Source: Rheinheimera sp. EpRS3
GTDB taxonomy: Bacteria > Pseudomonadota > Gammaproteobacteria > Enterobacterales > Alteromonadaceae
Length of the DNA: 64,000 nt
Direction of reading: 5' to 3'
NCBI RefSeq assembly: GCF_001513785.1
Contig: NZ_LNQS01000009.1
Coordinates: forward strand, 434,001 to 498,000
Part shown: positions 24,586 through 34,973 of the stretch, one piece after another
Numbering within the stretch: the stretch's first letter is position 1
Layout of the letters: each line of letters begins with the position of its first letter
Notes under the pieces: model-generated
Seen by the model: the letters and a program-made list of their open reading frames with translations, nothing else
The model's database searches: none
What the model was told of the DNA's origin: nothing
Position numbers and translations under genes: made by a program

Positions 24586-25896
24586 ATGAGCTCGCCAATT
24601 AAACTTACCACCCGCCAGGGCGACCGGATCGCCATTGTTAGTGGCCTGCGTACACCTTTTGCCAAACAGGCTACTGAATTTCATGGTGTTTCGGCACTGG
24701 ATTTGGGCAAACTGGTGGTAAACGAGCTGCTGATCAGAAGCGAGCTGGATGTAAAATTAATTGAGCAGGTGGTGTATGGTCAGGTAGTACAAATGCCCGA
24801 AGCGCCGAATATTGCCCGCGAAATTGTACTGGGTACCGGCATGAATGTGCATACCGATGCGTTTAGTGTTACCCGGGCCTGTGCTACCAGTTTCCAGTCT
24901 GTGGTCAGTGTGGCTGAATCGATGATGGCCGGTATTACCCAAATTGGTTTGGCGGGCGGGGCAGATTCCAGCTCAGTACTGCCGATTGGGGTTAGCAAAA
25001 AGCTGGCCCGGGCGCTGGTAGATTTAAATAAAGCGCGTACTTTCGGCCAGAAACTGGCTATTTTCCGCCGTTTGGGTTTAAAAGATTTATTACCGGTGCC
25101 GCCGGCGGTGGCCGAGTACAGCACCGGTTTATCGATGGGCGATACCGCCGAGCAAATGGCAAAAACTCACAATATCAGCCGGGCCGATCAGGACGCGCTG
25201 GCGCACCGCTCGCACAGTTTAGCTACCCAGGCCTGGCAAAGCGGCGTGATGAAAGATGAAGTAATGACTGCACATGTTGAGCCGTATTCGCGCTTTTTAG
25301 ATATCGATAACAATATCCGCCAGGATTCTAAGCTGGAATCCTACAGTAAATTAAAACCGGTATTTGACCGGGTGCATGGCACCGTGACCGCAGCAACCAG
25401 CACGCCGCTGACCGACGGTGCTTCTGTGGTATTAATGATGACAGAAAGCCGCGCCAAAGCGCTGGGCTATACGCCGCTGGGCTATATCCGCAGTTATGCT
25501 TTTGCTGCGATAGATGTGTATGACGATATGCTGATGGGGCCATCTTATGCCACACCGATTGCACTGGACCGCGCCGGCATGTCTTTAAATGACTTAACCC
25601 TGATTGAAATGCATGAAGCTTTTGCGGCGCAAACGCTGGCTAATGTGAAAATGTTTGCCAGCAAAAAATTTGCTGAAGAAAAGCTGGGGCGTTCAACTGC
25701 TATCGGTGACATTGATATGACCAAATTTAATGTTCAGGGCGGCTCACTGGCGTATGGCCACCCGTTTGCGGCAACAGGTACCCGCTTAATCGTGCAAACT
25801 CTGAATGAATTAAAACGTCGTGGTGGCGGTATTGGCTTAACCACTGCCTGTGCAGCAGGTGGCTTGGGCGCGGCGATGATAGTGGAGACAGAATAA
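24586..25896 (+). CDS. fadI: Acetyl-CoA C-acyltransferase FadI (beta subunit)
   Basis: A 436-residue thiolase. The nucleophilic Cys lies in [10 protein letters not shown], the catalytic His in MHEAFAAQ, and the second Cys in LTTACAAGG. The length matches E. coli FadI (436) and exceeds FadA (387), and the gene sits directly before fadJ, so FadI is preferred over FadA. It performs the last, thiolytic step of fatty-acid beta-oxidation as the partner of FadJ. The ATG follows a good AAGAGGAA ribosome site. Probably repressed by FadR through the palindrome just upstream. Confidence 0.96.
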   Translation: MSSPIKLTTRQGDRIAIVSGLRTPFAKQATEFHGVSALDLGKLVVNELLIRSELDVKLIEQVVYGQVVQMPEAPNIAREIVLGTGMNVHTDAFSVTRACATSFQSVVSVAESMMAGITQIGLAGGADSSSVLPIGVSKKLARALVDLNKARTFGQKLAIFRRLGLKDLLPVPPAVAEYSTGLSMGDTAEQMAKTHNISRADQDALAHRSHSLATQAWQSGVMKDEVMTAHVEPYSRFLDIDNNIRQDSKLESYSKLKPVFDRVHGTVTAATSTPLTDGASVVLMMTESRAKALGYTPLGYIRSYAFAAIDVYDDMLMGPSYATPIALDRAGMSLNDLTLIEMHEAFAAQTLANVKMFASKKFAEEKLGRSTAIGDIDMTKFNVQGGSLAYGHPFAATGTRLIVQTLNELKRRGGGIGLTTACAAGGLGAAMIVETE

Positions 25897-28028
25897 TGAC
25901 AACAACAACGAGTTTTAGCCTGCAAATTCGCGATGATCAGATTGGCGTTATCACGATGGATATCGCCGGTGAGTCGATGAACGTATTAAAAGCCGCTTTT
26001 GCTGATGAGATCAGCAGCCTGTTGGCCGACATTAAAGCCAACAGCCAGTTAAAAGGCCTGGTGTTTATCAGCGGCAAGCCTGACTCCTTTATTGCCGGAG
26101 CGGATATTTCAATGCTCGACGGCTGTAAAACTGCCGAAGAAGCGCAAGCTATTGGCCGTATGGGCCAGCAAATGTTTGATCAGCTTGAGCAATTATCTAT
26201 CCCGTTAGTGGCGGCTATTCACGGTCCTTGCCTGGGTGGTGGTTTAGAACTGGCAATGGCGTGCCATGCCAGAGTTGCCAGCAATGACAGTAAAACCGTG
26301 CTGGGCCTGCCTGAAGTGCAGCTGGGGTTATTACCCGGCAGTGGTGGTACTCAGCGTCTGCCACGCTTAGTTGGCCTGCAAAAAGCACTGGATATGATAT
26401 TAACCGGCAAGCAACTGCGTGCGGCACAGGCAAAAAAAGCCGGGCTGGTGGACGAAGTGGTGGCAAACAGTATTCTGTTAGAAGCCGCAGTGAAGCGCGC
26501 GCTTAAAGGTAAGCCACAGCGCGAGCAGCCAAAATTAAACCTGGTTGGCAAAGTACTGGAGCGTACCCCTTTTGGCCGCAATATCTTATTTAGCCAGGCA
26601 CGCAAGCAAACACTGCAGAAAACCCAGGGTAATTACCCGGCACCGCTGAAAATCCTTGATGTGATAAAAACCGGTGTTGATAGTGGTATGCAGGCGGGGT
26701 TAGCCGCTGAGGCCAAAGCTTTTGGTGAGCTTTGCATGACCAAAGAATCTGCCGCACTGCGTAGCTTGTTTTTTGCTACCACTCAGATGAAAAAAGAAAG
26801 CGGCGCCGGTGACACTAAGCCCAATAAAGTGCGTAAAGCCGCGGTACTGGGCGGTGGCTTAATGGGCGGGGGTATTGCCAATGTTACTGCCACCAAAGCC
26901 GGTATACCGGTGCGTATTAAAGACATTAACGAGCAGGGGATCAGCAATGCGCTGAAATACAGTTACTCGTTGCTGGAGAAAAAATTCAAACGTCGTTTTA
27001 TCAGCAAAGCTGAAATGCAAAAGCAACTGCTGTTGATCACCGGTACTACAGACTACAGCGGTTTTCACGATGCTGATATCGTGGTAGAAGCAGTATTTGA
27101 AGATTTAGCCTTAAAACAGCAAATGGTGGCCGATATTGAACAGCATTGCGCTGACAGCACCATTTTTGCCAGCAATACCAGCTCATTGCCAATAGGTCAG
27201 ATTGCGGCCAAAGCGGCCCGGCCAGAAAATGTGATCGGCCTGCACTATTTTTCACCGGTAGATAAAATGCCGCTGGTAGAGGTAATAGCACACGAGGCTA
27301 CATCGGCCCAAACCATCGCCACTACAGTGGCGTTTGCCCGCAAACAAGGCAAAACACCAATAGTGGTAAAAGATGGCGCAGGTTTTTACGTCAACCGTAT
27401 TCTGGCGCTGTATATGAACGAAGCGGCTAATATCCTGCTTGAAGGTGAGCCGGTAGAAAAAATAGATAAAGCCTTAGTGAAATTTGGTTTTCCGGTTGGT
27501 CCGGTAACCCTGCTGGACGAAGTGGGTATTGACGTTGGCGCCAAAATTTCGCCTATTTTAACCACTGAGCTGGGCGAGCGTTTTGCCGCACCTGCCGCCT
27601 TTGACAAGCTGCTGGCCGATGGCCGCAAAGGTAAGAAAACTGAAAAAGGCTTTTACCTGTACGGCAAAAATGGCAAAAAAGGTAAAAAGCTGGTGGATGA
27701 AAGCGTGTATAGCGTACTGGGTGTTACGCCAGCCCCGAGGCTTAACAGCGATGAAATCAGCAACCGCTGCGTAGTACAAATGCTGAACGAGGCTGTGCGT
27801 TGCCTGGATGAGGGCATTATCGCCAGCGCACGGGACGGTGATATCGGCGCCATTTTCGGTATTGGCTTTCCGCCGTTTTTGGGTGGGCCATTCCGTTATA
27901 TCGATCAATTAGGTGCAGCGGATCTGGTGGCACAACTGCGTAATCTGGAAAGCCGGTTTGGCAGCCGCTTTGCGCCAGCGCCGTTATTGGTAACGATGGC
28001 CGAGCAGCAACAGCGTTTTTATAACTAA
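25896..28028 (+). CDS. fadJ: Fatty-acid oxidation multifunctional protein FadJ (alpha subunit)
   Basis: A 710-residue protein combining an N-terminal enoyl-CoA hydratase domain (about 1-190; [15 protein letters not shown] and [15 protein letters not shown] with the oxyanion-hole Gly residues) and a 3-hydroxyacyl-CoA dehydrogenase domain from about 310 (NAD motif [11 protein letters not shown]; catalytic region [17 protein letters not shown]). It hydrates enoyl-CoA and oxidises the hydroxyacyl-CoA, handing product to FadI. Start and fadI stop overlap in TAATG. The length fits FadJ (714 in E. coli). A strong terminator follows. Confidence 0.96.
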   Translation: MTTTTSFSLQIRDDQIGVITMDIAGESMNVLKAAFADEISSLLADIKANSQLKGLVFISGKPDSFIAGADISMLDGCKTAEEAQAIGRMGQQMFDQLEQLSIPLVAAIHGPCLGGGLELAMACHARVASNDSKTVLGLPEVQLGLLPGSGGTQRLPRLVGLQKALDMILTGKQLRAAQAKKAGLVDEVVANSILLEAAVKRALKGKPQREQPKLNLVGKVLERTPFGRNILFSQARKQTLQKTQGNYPAPLKILDVIKTGVDSGMQAGLAAEAKAFGELCMTKESAALRSLFFATTQMKKESGAGDTKPNKVRKAAVLGGGLMGGGIANVTATKAGIPVRIKDINEQGISNALKYSYSLLEKKFKRRFISKAEMQKQLLLITGTTDYSGFHDADIVVEAVFEDLALKQQMVADIEQHCADSTIFASNTSSLPIGQIAAKAARPENVIGLHYFSPVDKMPLVEVIAHEATSAQTIATTVAFARKQGKTPIVVKDGAGFYVNRILALYMNEAANILLEGEPVEKIDKALVKFGFPVGPVTLLDEVGIDVGAKISPILTTELGERFAAPAAFDKLLADGRKGKKTEKGFYLYGKNGKKGKKLVDESVYSVLGVTPAPRLNSDEISNRCVVQMLNEAVRCLDEGIIASARDGDIGAIFGIGFPPFLGGPFRYIDQLGAADLVAQLRNLESRFGSRFAPAPLLVTMAEQQQRFYN

Positions 28029-28042
28029 AGCTTAACAGCAGC

Positions 28043-28084
28043 AATAGCAACAGGCCGGTATAATAACCGGCCTGTTGCTATTTT
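28043..28084 (+). terminator. Terminator of fadIJ
   Basis: A 17-bp stem (28043-28059 with 28066-28082, core CAACAGGCCGGT/ACCGGCCTGTTG) and a 6-base AT loop run into TTTT. Confidence 0.85.
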
Positions 28085-28096
28085 GAGGGGGTGTAA

Positions 28097-28225
28097 GTGT
28101 TAGTGTTACCGGTCGTATGGTTGCTAAGCGCCATTGGTATTTATATTGCAGCGCTTCGCAGCGGCATGAAGGCGTTTAAATGGGCGCTGGCGGCTTTATT
28201 TACCGGCCCGCTGCTGTTTGTTTAA
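28097..28225 (+). CDS. Small hydrophobic membrane protein (42 residues), unrecognised
   Basis: A GTG-started frame coding 42 residues: MLVLPVVWLLSAIGIYIAAL, a short RSGMKAFKW basic/aromatic turn, then ALAALFTGPLLFV. This is two membrane-spanning hydrophobic stretches around a positively charged loop. GAGGGGG ends 5 bases before the GTG, a strong ribosome site, and the frame begins right after the fadIJ terminator. I do not recognise the family. The hydrophobic pattern, charge placement and ribosome site argue it is a real gene; its function is unknown. It may be transcribed by readthrough from fadIJ or its own promoter. Confidence 0.6.
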   Translation: MLVLPVVWLLSAIGIYIAALRSGMKAFKWALAALFTGPLLFV

Positions 28226-28302
28226 CAGCCATAAGCGCCTGCAGCTTAATAAAGCGCACGGTCGCAATACCGTGTTATTCAGGCCCTGAATATCTCCTGT
28301 TG

Positions 28303-29163
28303 TTATTTAGCGGTGCTGTGTAGCATGGTGCGCAATTGCGTAATAATATCGCTGATCTGGCTGCGTTGTGCGGCTTTGGGCAAGGATACAGCAAACAGTT
28401 CCCGCGTCATTACCGGTGCATCTTTAATCAGGCGTAAGCTGGCATCAGCCAGCAGGTTTTTTACCATGGTATCGGGCAAATAGGCCGAACCGCCGCTTTG
28501 CTGCATCAGCTCCAGTGCAATACGGGCACTGCCGGTACGTAACTGCGGTGGCGGTAAATCAGGGAAGAAACGCGCATGCTGGATATCAAAAGCAGTACCC
28601 CAATCAACCAGAATATATTGCTGCTGCATGGCCTCTGCGGCGTTGTTGCTGGCAAAAGTGGTAACGGGTAATAGCTTTATATCCCCCAATTTATCTATTT
28701 GCATTTCGTCTATTTTGGGCGCATCAAACAAAATAGCCAGATCGAGATGGCGCTCCAGCACTTGCCGGGCAATCTGATCTTTGCCCATCGATTCGGCCCG
28801 CCAGGATAAACCCGGCAGCGCTCTTTGGATGTTGATAAAGCCTTGCAATAAAAACGCATCCCACACATTAGCGGTAGCCGCGATAGACAGTTGCAAGGCC
28901 TGCTCAGCGCTTACCGCAACGTCTTGCCGGGCTCGTTGCAATGCTGTCAGCATGGCCTCAGCATGCGGTAATAAGCGCTCTCCGGCGGCGGTAAGCTGAA
29001 TATTATTACGGTAGCGGCTAAACAGGTTAACGCCAAGTTGCTGTTCCAACTGACGGATGCGGAAGCTAACGGCAGACTGGGTCAGGTAGAGATTTTCGGC
29101 GGCTTTACCAAAATGCCTTGTACGCTGAACTTCTATAAAGGTTTTAAGCAGTTCGGTATCCAA
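28303..29163 (-). CDS. hdfR: LysR-family regulator HdfR
   Basis: A 286-residue LysR-type regulator. The N-terminal winged helix (MDTELLKTFIEVQRTRHFGKAAENLYLTQSAVSFRIRQLE, split over residues 1-40) is nearly identical to E. coli HdfR, and the C-terminal effector domain is more divergent. In E. coli HdfR represses flhDC and activates glutamate synthase; the target here is not visible. The gene is divergent from maoP as in E. coli. The start is TTG with AAGGA 6 bases upstream. Confidence 0.92.
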   Translation of the reverse strand: MDTELLKTFIEVQRTRHFGKAAENLYLTQSAVSFRIRQLEQQLGVNLFSRYRNNIQLTAAGERLLPHAEAMLTALQRARQDVAVSAEQALQLSIAATANVWDAFLLQGFINIQRALPGLSWRAESMGKDQIARQVLERHLDLAILFDAPKIDEMQIDKLGDIKLLPVTTFASNNAAEAMQQQYILVDWGTAFDIQHARFFPDLPPPQLRTGSARIALELMQQSGGSAYLPDTMVKNLLADASLRLIKDAPVMTRELFAVSLPKAAQRSQISDIITQLRTMLHSTAK

Positions 29164-29292
29164 ATCGAATCCTTTAGTTTTTTTATGGTGTCGATAAAAA
29201 ATATTTGTTTTACGACGGGAATTTTGTTAACCATACTCCGCACAGTTTAAACAGGCTGGCTTGATATTCAACGAGATTAGAGGAAAAAAGTG

Positions 29293-29640
29293 ATGCAGCA
29301 AAGTTTTGTCGCTAACCGTCGCTTTTTCGATGACCGTAATTTCCCAAGAGGATTTACGCGGTCCGGGCGCTTTACTCTGGCAGAAGGTAACATGCTGGAG
29401 AAACATGGGGTGGCAATGCAGGAGCTGGAGCAGGGTAACCGCGCACCAGTGAATGATGAGGAAAAACGCTTTATATTGGTGTGTAAAGGTGAAGAGCCTG
29501 CCACCACAGCGTTTGAAAAAACCTGGCTGAAATACAAACAGCGCCTGGCAGAAAAGCGTAAGTTTCATACTGTGTTCGGTAAAAAGCGTATTGCCGATGG
29601 CAGTGACGACTTTTCTTATGTCGAGACCGACTCAGACTAA
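29293..29640 (+). CDS. maoP: Macrodomain Ori protein MaoP (YifE, DUF413)
   Basis: A 115-residue protein that matches E. coli YifE/MaoP in FDDRNFPRGFTRSGRFTLAEG near the start, LEKHGVAMQELEQGNRAPVNDEEKRF in the middle, and the KRKFHTVFG and acidic C-terminal tail. MaoP with its site maoS confines the origin macrodomain in E. coli. ATG 29293 with GAGG 9 bases upstream is preferred; a GTG at 29290 is an alternative. The hdfR-maoP divergence is conserved. A terminator follows. Confidence 0.93.
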   Translation: MQQSFVANRRFFDDRNFPRGFTRSGRFTLAEGNMLEKHGVAMQELEQGNRAPVNDEEKRFILVCKGEEPATTAFEKTWLKYKQRLAEKRKFHTVFGKKRIADGSDDFSYVETDSD

Positions 29641-29644
29641 CTTA

Positions 29645-29668
29645 AAGCCCCGTTATCGGGGCTTTTTT
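29645..29668 (+). terminator. Terminator of maoP
   Basis: Stem AAGCCCCG (29645-29652) / CGGGGCTT (29657-29664), loop TTAT, then TTTTTT. Confidence 0.9.
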
Positions 29669-29691
29669 GTAGCTGCGGTTTGAGCATGAGC

Positions 29692-31941
29692 TTAGCTAAG
29701 CGCGGGTACAGCAACCGGTTTGTTGTGCTGTATTTTGTGCTGGCGTAAAAAGTCAGCAAAGTCATCTGCAGACAGCGGTTTACTGTAGTAGTAGCCCTGG
29801 ATCACTTCGCAGCGCAGTTTGCGCAGCATCTCAAGCTGTTCTGCTTGTTCCACGCCCTCAGCTACTACCGTCAGGCTCAGGTTATGCGCAATGGTCACTA
29901 TAGTATCTACCATATTACGGCCGCGTGCGGTGTTCATGTCGTCTACAAAAGCTTTGTCTATTTTCAGCGTGTTTAGCGGAAACTGTTTTAAATACGCCAG
30001 TGACGAATAGCCGGTGCCAAAGTCATCCATTGCCAGATGAATACCACGGGCGCGTAGCTTTTTCATGGTGTCAATCGCCTGCGGCGGCGACTGCATTACC
30101 GTGCCTTCGGTAATTTCCAGTTCCAGATGATAAGAGGGCAGTTCGGTTTCCTGCAAAATATCGTCTATCTGTTCACACAAAAATGGCAGGCTGAACTGGC
30201 GTGAGGATAAGTTAACTGCAACCCGGCCCTGAAATAAATCCTGATCGATCCAGCGTTTTACATCCTTACAGGCCTGGCGCAAAACTACTTCACCAATTTC
30301 TATGATCTGGCCGGTTTCTTCTGCTACCGGAATAAAACTGGCCGGGCTGATTAAGCCGCCCTTGGGGGTAATAAAACGCACCAGCGCTTCCATACCGGTT
30401 AGCCGGCCGGTGACAATATCCATTTTCGGCTGATAATAAACAGTGAAGTAATTTTCTTTCAGGCCATGGCGGATAAGGTTTTCTACCTGTAGCCGTTTTA
30501 CTGCCAGTTTGTTCATCGAGTCATTAAAAAACAGATAGCGGTTGGCACCCTGGCTTTTCGCGTGGTACATGGCGGTATCGGCATTACGCAGCAGTGCCTG
30601 CGGATCGCTACCATCATCCGGGAACAATACTATGCCAATGCTACTGGTAATGGCCAGTTCATGCTGATTAACCAATATCGGTTGGTTTATCAGCGCCAGC
30701 AGCTCTTTTGCCAGTGAAGTGATAAAGTGCAGGTCGTTAGTGTGATCAAGCAGCAAGGCAAACTCATCGCCCCCCAATCGATACAAACAGTTCTGATAGC
30801 GTTGATAATTACTTAAGCGATCAGCCAGTTTACACAGCAGGTTGTCACCAAGTTCATGGCCGAGGGAGTCGTTAATTTTTTTAAAGTTATCTAAATCGAA
30901 TACCAGCAGTGCATGCTCGGTTTTTTCAGTTACCAGTTGCGCCAGCTTTTGTAAAAATACCGCCCGGTTTGGCAGGCCGGTCAGGGTGTCACTACTGGCC
31001 AGCCGGCTTAGTTCGGCCTCTCGCAGTTTTCGCTCGGTAATGTCAGAAAATACCGCAACATACTGGCTGACTAAACCCAGGTCATCTTTAATTAAATCGA
31101 AAGTCAGCTCGGCCTGATACACTTCAGCGTTAAGGCGCTGCTCACGAATTTCACCACTCCAGCTGCCGTGCAGGTGCAGTGTGTGGCGGATATCATGCAT
31201 AAACCGGCTGGGGTACATCGTTAGTTCAAAACGGCGGTTAAGCATTAATTCGCGGGATTTGCCGGTAATTTTACTAAAAGCCGGGTTTACCTCAATAATG
31301 TTAAAATCGGTATCGCAAATTACCACCGCATCGGAAATAGTTTGCAGGCAGCGGGCAAACAGTTGCAGTTGCTCTTCTGTTTGTTTTAACTGGTGAATGT
31401 TTTTTAGTGTGCCCGTCATGCGGCTGGGTTTACCGTTTTTGGCAAACTCTACGGCTTTGCCGCGGTCCAGTACCCAGGTCCAGTGCTGATCTGCAGTTTT
31501 AAGCCGGTAGGTGGCTTCAAAGTGGCTGGTTTTACCTTCCAGATGCAGCTGTAACTGCTGGCAAACGCGGTCAATATCCTGTGGATGAATTTGTTGCTTA
31601 TTCGGCGGCACATCGCTGGTGTTAGGTTGTAGCTCTACCGGATGCAGCCAGGAGCTGGAGCGATACAGCTCGCCACTGCTGATATTCCAGTCCCATAGTT
31701 CATCGCCGCTGCCCCAAAGTGACAACCGCAGCCGCTCTTCACTGCTTTCAAGTTTTGCCTGATAACGGCGCATTTTTAAAATGCTGACATGCGCCAGAAT
31801 TAAGGCGCCAAAAGAGCACAGTAAAACCATGCTGAGCACATAGGGTTGCAAGCTAGTCCAGCCCGCTGCATGCAGGTTAAAGGGCAAAAAGCTAAGGAGC
31901 AATGCGCTGATATTTATAATTTTTTTTAGTTTTACTAACAC
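29692..31941 (-). CDS. Membrane-bound PAS-GGDEF-EAL c-di-GMP signalling protein
   Basis: A 749-residue protein with two N-terminal TM segments (about 10-25 and 33-52), a PAS domain (about 65-190), a second PAS domain (about 195-310, ending FSDITERK), a GGDEF domain (RLGGDEF, intact) and an EAL domain (GMEALVR, DDFGTGYSSL, VVAEGVE, all intact). By motif both diguanylate cyclase and phosphodiesterase activities are possible; which dominates cannot be told. No I-site RxxD is obvious before GGDEF. It stands alone on the minus strand, convergent with maoP. Confidence 0.93.
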   Translation of the reverse strand: MLVKLKKIINISALLLSFLPFNLHAAGWTSLQPYVLSMVLLCSFGALILAHVSILKMRRYQAKLESSEERLRLSLWGSGDELWDWNISSGELYRSSSWLHPVELQPNTSDVPPNKQQIHPQDIDRVCQQLQLHLEGKTSHFEATYRLKTADQHWTWVLDRGKAVEFAKNGKPSRMTGTLKNIHQLKQTEEQLQLFARCLQTISDAVVICDTDFNIIEVNPAFSKITGKSRELMLNRRFELTMYPSRFMHDIRHTLHLHGSWSGEIREQRLNAEVYQAELTFDLIKDDLGLVSQYVAVFSDITERKLREAELSRLASSDTLTGLPNRAVFLQKLAQLVTEKTEHALLVFDLDNFKKINDSLGHELGDNLLCKLADRLSNYQRYQNCLYRLGGDEFALLLDHTNDLHFITSLAKELLALINQPILVNQHELAITSSIGIVLFPDDGSDPQALLRNADTAMYHAKSQGANRYLFFNDSMNKLAVKRLQVENLIRHGLKENYFTVYYQPKMDIVTGRLTGMEALVRFITPKGGLISPASFIPVAEETGQIIEIGEVVLRQACKDVKRWIDQDLFQGRVAVNLSSRQFSLPFLCEQIDDILQETELPSYHLELEITEGTVMQSPPQAIDTMKKLRARGIHLAMDDFGTGYSSLAYLKQFPLNTLKIDKAFVDDMNTARGRNMVDTIVTIAHNLSLTVVAEGVEQAEQLEMLRKLRCEVIQGYYYSKPLSADDFADFLRQHKIQHNKPVAVPALS

Positions 31942-31975
31942 TTATGATGGCTAGTCAGCAATATGAACGCTTACG

Positions 31976-34771
31976 TTATATAACTTTACCGGCACTGTCA
32001 AAAGCAATTTGTTTTTGCGCCAGTCGTTGTTTCAGATCGGCGGCAGTACTGAACTGCAAATGGCTGTGTGTCGGCTTACCATCCGTCGCCAGAAAAATGG
32101 CATCATAATCGGGCAGTAACAGCTGCTGTAAAAACGCAATAAAGTCGCTAAGGCTCAACGCACTTAATGCGCTGGCAATCTGATCGTTTAACGCAAAACT
32201 ATGGTCTTGCTGGCCCAGCGCCAGCCAGTAACGTTTTGCTCTTGCTCCCAGGCTATTGTCCCGCTCATGTAGTTGGGCCAGTAAGCCTTGTTTTATTTCG
32301 GCAAAATCCTCTGTTGACATTGTTTCAGTGTCGGCCAGAAAAGCGCGGAAAAACATGATAGTCGCTTCGTACAATTGTTCGCAGTGGGTGTTAGGAGACT
32401 GCACATAAAAAGCAATACCGGGTAGGGTGTTAATAGGCACATAACCGGTACCTACCAGATAACCCAATTGTTGCTCTGTACGTAGCTGATGAAAATACTC
32501 AGGTGATAACACATGATTTGCCAGCATAAACAGCGCCATGTGTTCAGGTGCAGCTTGTTGTGCCGGTAAATAAATCACCAGAGCATGGTCATTATGCTCG
32601 ACATCCAGTTGCAGCCACACCGGGCCCTGGCCTTGTAAAGCAAACGCCGGGTTGTTTAGCCGCAAGCCTGTGCTGGGCAATTGCATTTGCCAGCTGTGCA
32701 GCACATCGGTCAGTTGAGTCGCCTGGCTGGCCGACCAGTTACCCAGCAATAAACTTTCAATATGCACCTGCTGCAGCAGATCGCGGTCAAATTGCAAAAA
32801 GTCGCTGAAGCTCAGTGCATCTAATGCATCTGCCAGTTGTTCAATTTCAGGGTTTAGTGGCTGTAAAATAGCCGATAACTGGCTGAATAAGCGCGAAACT
32901 GGTTTGTTTTTGCTGCTGTTGCGCCAGTGCCGGCCCAACTGGCGTTTTAGCTCGGCAAAGCGGATTTCGTCAAATTGCTGCGCCGGCATTTGTTTTAACA
33001 ACTCTTGTAACAGCAGAATTTGGTTGGTGGCCAGGCCACTGGTGTGAATGCTGATCCCCTGGCGTTGCACATGCAGATGATATACCAGACCTATGGTGGT
33101 GGCAGCGTAAAACTGCTGGTTAATATTATCCAAGAACAGCTCAACCCAAAGCCGGGTAGCGGCCATTTGCATACAGTTATTAGTACTGTGCGGCAGGCTA
33201 AGCTGAACAAAAATGTGGCCTTTAGGGGTGTGAAAATCAGTATCGGCTTTATACCAGACGCTAAGTGCCTGCTGCTGGTATATCGCTTTGGGCAGTGCCA
33301 TATGCGCACTTTGTTCAAGCAGGCTGATATCGCCGGTTAAATAAGGGTTGGCCGTGGGCAGGTTAATGGCGCTGTCAGGCTGGCAGTTATCCAACTGACG
33401 CAGTAGTTCTGCGCTTAGCGGCTCTACACTGTAGGGTGTTTGATACCAGCGCGCCTCATGAGTGGTGGTAACACCCGGTGCAATAAACATTAGCCGCATA
33501 TTGTTACTGCTAAAATAGCCTAACACCTGCTGGTATAACGCTGTATCTGGCAGTTCCATACGGTAATCACCGAAGATGACATCTTCCATCGGGTAGTGCT
33601 GCATACTGACTGATAAATGATTGGCCGTTTGCTGCGCTGTTGAAGGCTCCTGATACAAATAACTCCAATGCAGCAGTTTTTGCCGCTCGGCAAATAAGCC
33701 GGTAGGTAAAGGCTGGCGTTTTAGCTCTGCCAGTGCACTGAACAGCGCCTGCAAAATAGTGTCACGGCCGTTAAGGCCTGCATCGGTCAGCTCAAAGGCG
33801 ATGGTAAAGTCTTTATAGTTACTGCCATCTATGCCACCGCCTGCACTTAGCTGGTTTACCAGGCCCAGCTGCTTAAGGTAACTGAGTAATGAACCCTGGC
33901 CTTCATCGCCCAGTAAATGGGCAATAAAGCTGATGATTTTATGTTTATACCAGTGCTGAATATCTGGCATGGCAAAACTAACCACTAATTTTTGTGTGTC
34001 ACGGTGCGGCTGAATATTAAGCTGTATTGCCTGATGCTCGGGTAAATACAGTGGCACTGTCAGGGCGGTTTTTGCCGGTAAATGGGATGGTAGTGCATTG
34101 AAATACTGCAACACTAACTGTTTTTGCTCTGCTAAGGTTAGCGATGAGACCAGGGCCATTGTCATACGGCTGGCACTGTATTGTGCGGTAAAAAAATCAA
34201 GTAGTGCCTGTTGCAGGCTGCCCTCGGCAGTGTCGGCCAGGGTACTCAGGTTACCGACAGAAAATTTAGCAAACGGATGCGCCGGATTAATGGTTTCTTT
34301 ATGCACCTGATAAATCCGCCGGCCATCGTCTTTTAATTTTAGCGAAAACTCGGCCTCAATAGCGTGGCGTTCTTTTTCGACATATTCCTGGCTAAACAAC
34401 GGCTGGCTAAACATATCGGCGAAACGGTCCAGCCCTTCGGCAAAAAATGCGGTATCAATATCAAAGAAAAAACTGCTGTGCTCGGTGCCGGTCCAGGCGT
34501 TATGGCTGCCCCCGTGATGGCTGATAAACTGCTGGTAGTCACCTGCTACAGGGTAGCGTACAGAGCCAAGAAACAACATATGCTCTAAAAAGTGCGCCAA
34601 ACCTTCGCGCGGCAGTGGATCATCAAAGTGGCCAACATTTACCGTAAGCGCGGCGGCACTTTTTTCACTGTCAGCCTGATGTACCAGTAATACTGTTAAG
34701 CCATTGCTTAGTTGCAGGTATTCATAGCTGCTACTGTCGTTAGGGCTTTGCAATATCTGACTATTTTTCAA
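31976..34771 (-). CDS. M16-family zinc metallopeptidase (pitrilysin/insulinase type)
   Basis: A 931-residue four-domain M16A peptidase. The inverted zinc motif is HFLEH (His60, Glu63, His64) and the third zinc ligand is Glu141 in AIEAEFSLK, 77 residues after His64 as in pitrilysin. ETINPAHPFAKFSVGNLSTL is the usual follow-on. There is no signal peptide, so unlike E. coli Ptr it is probably cytoplasmic. It degrades short peptides. The gene lies 34 bases upstream of the c-di-GMP gene on the same strand. Confidence 0.94.
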   Translation of the reverse strand: MKNSQILQSPNDSSSYEYLQLSNGLTVLLVHQADSEKSAAALTVNVGHFDDPLPREGLAHFLEHMLFLGSVRYPVAGDYQQFISHHGGSHNAWTGTEHSSFFFDIDTAFFAEGLDRFADMFSQPLFSQEYVEKERHAIEAEFSLKLKDDGRRIYQVHKETINPAHPFAKFSVGNLSTLADTAEGSLQQALLDFFTAQYSASRMTMALVSSLTLAEQKQLVLQYFNALPSHLPAKTALTVPLYLPEHQAIQLNIQPHRDTQKLVVSFAMPDIQHWYKHKIISFIAHLLGDEGQGSLLSYLKQLGLVNQLSAGGGIDGSNYKDFTIAFELTDAGLNGRDTILQALFSALAELKRQPLPTGLFAERQKLLHWSYLYQEPSTAQQTANHLSVSMQHYPMEDVIFGDYRMELPDTALYQQVLGYFSSNNMRLMFIAPGVTTTHEARWYQTPYSVEPLSAELLRQLDNCQPDSAINLPTANPYLTGDISLLEQSAHMALPKAIYQQQALSVWYKADTDFHTPKGHIFVQLSLPHSTNNCMQMAATRLWVELFLDNINQQFYAATTIGLVYHLHVQRQGISIHTSGLATNQILLLQELLKQMPAQQFDEIRFAELKRQLGRHWRNSSKNKPVSRLFSQLSAILQPLNPEIEQLADALDALSFSDFLQFDRDLLQQVHIESLLLGNWSASQATQLTDVLHSWQMQLPSTGLRLNNPAFALQGQGPVWLQLDVEHNDHALVIYLPAQQAAPEHMALFMLANHVLSPEYFHQLRTEQQLGYLVGTGYVPINTLPGIAFYVQSPNTHCEQLYEATIMFFRAFLADTETMSTEDFAEIKQGLLAQLHERDNSLGARAKRYWLALGQQDHSFALNDQIASALSALSLSDFIAFLQQLLLPDYDAIFLATDGKPTHSHLQFSTAADLKQRLAQKQIAFDSAGKVI

Positions 34772-34973
34772 AAGTTATCCTTTTTTATGCGGTACTGGTG
34801 TGGCTCTGAACGGCTTTATCATAGCGATAAGTAATAAACAGCTTAGATGTTATGCGTTATTAGCAGTTACTCTGGACGACAACTTTCATTATCATAGCGC
34901 ACAATTTTTACCCGGCGTATTGTTATCTTCCCGGGATTTAACAGGACTCAAACAGCAGTATGGTACTTAAGCA

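Noticed and set aside
34885-34895. TTCATTATCAT before sixA/M16 protease looked like part of a Fur box.
   Set aside because: Only about one half-site of the 19-base consensus matches.
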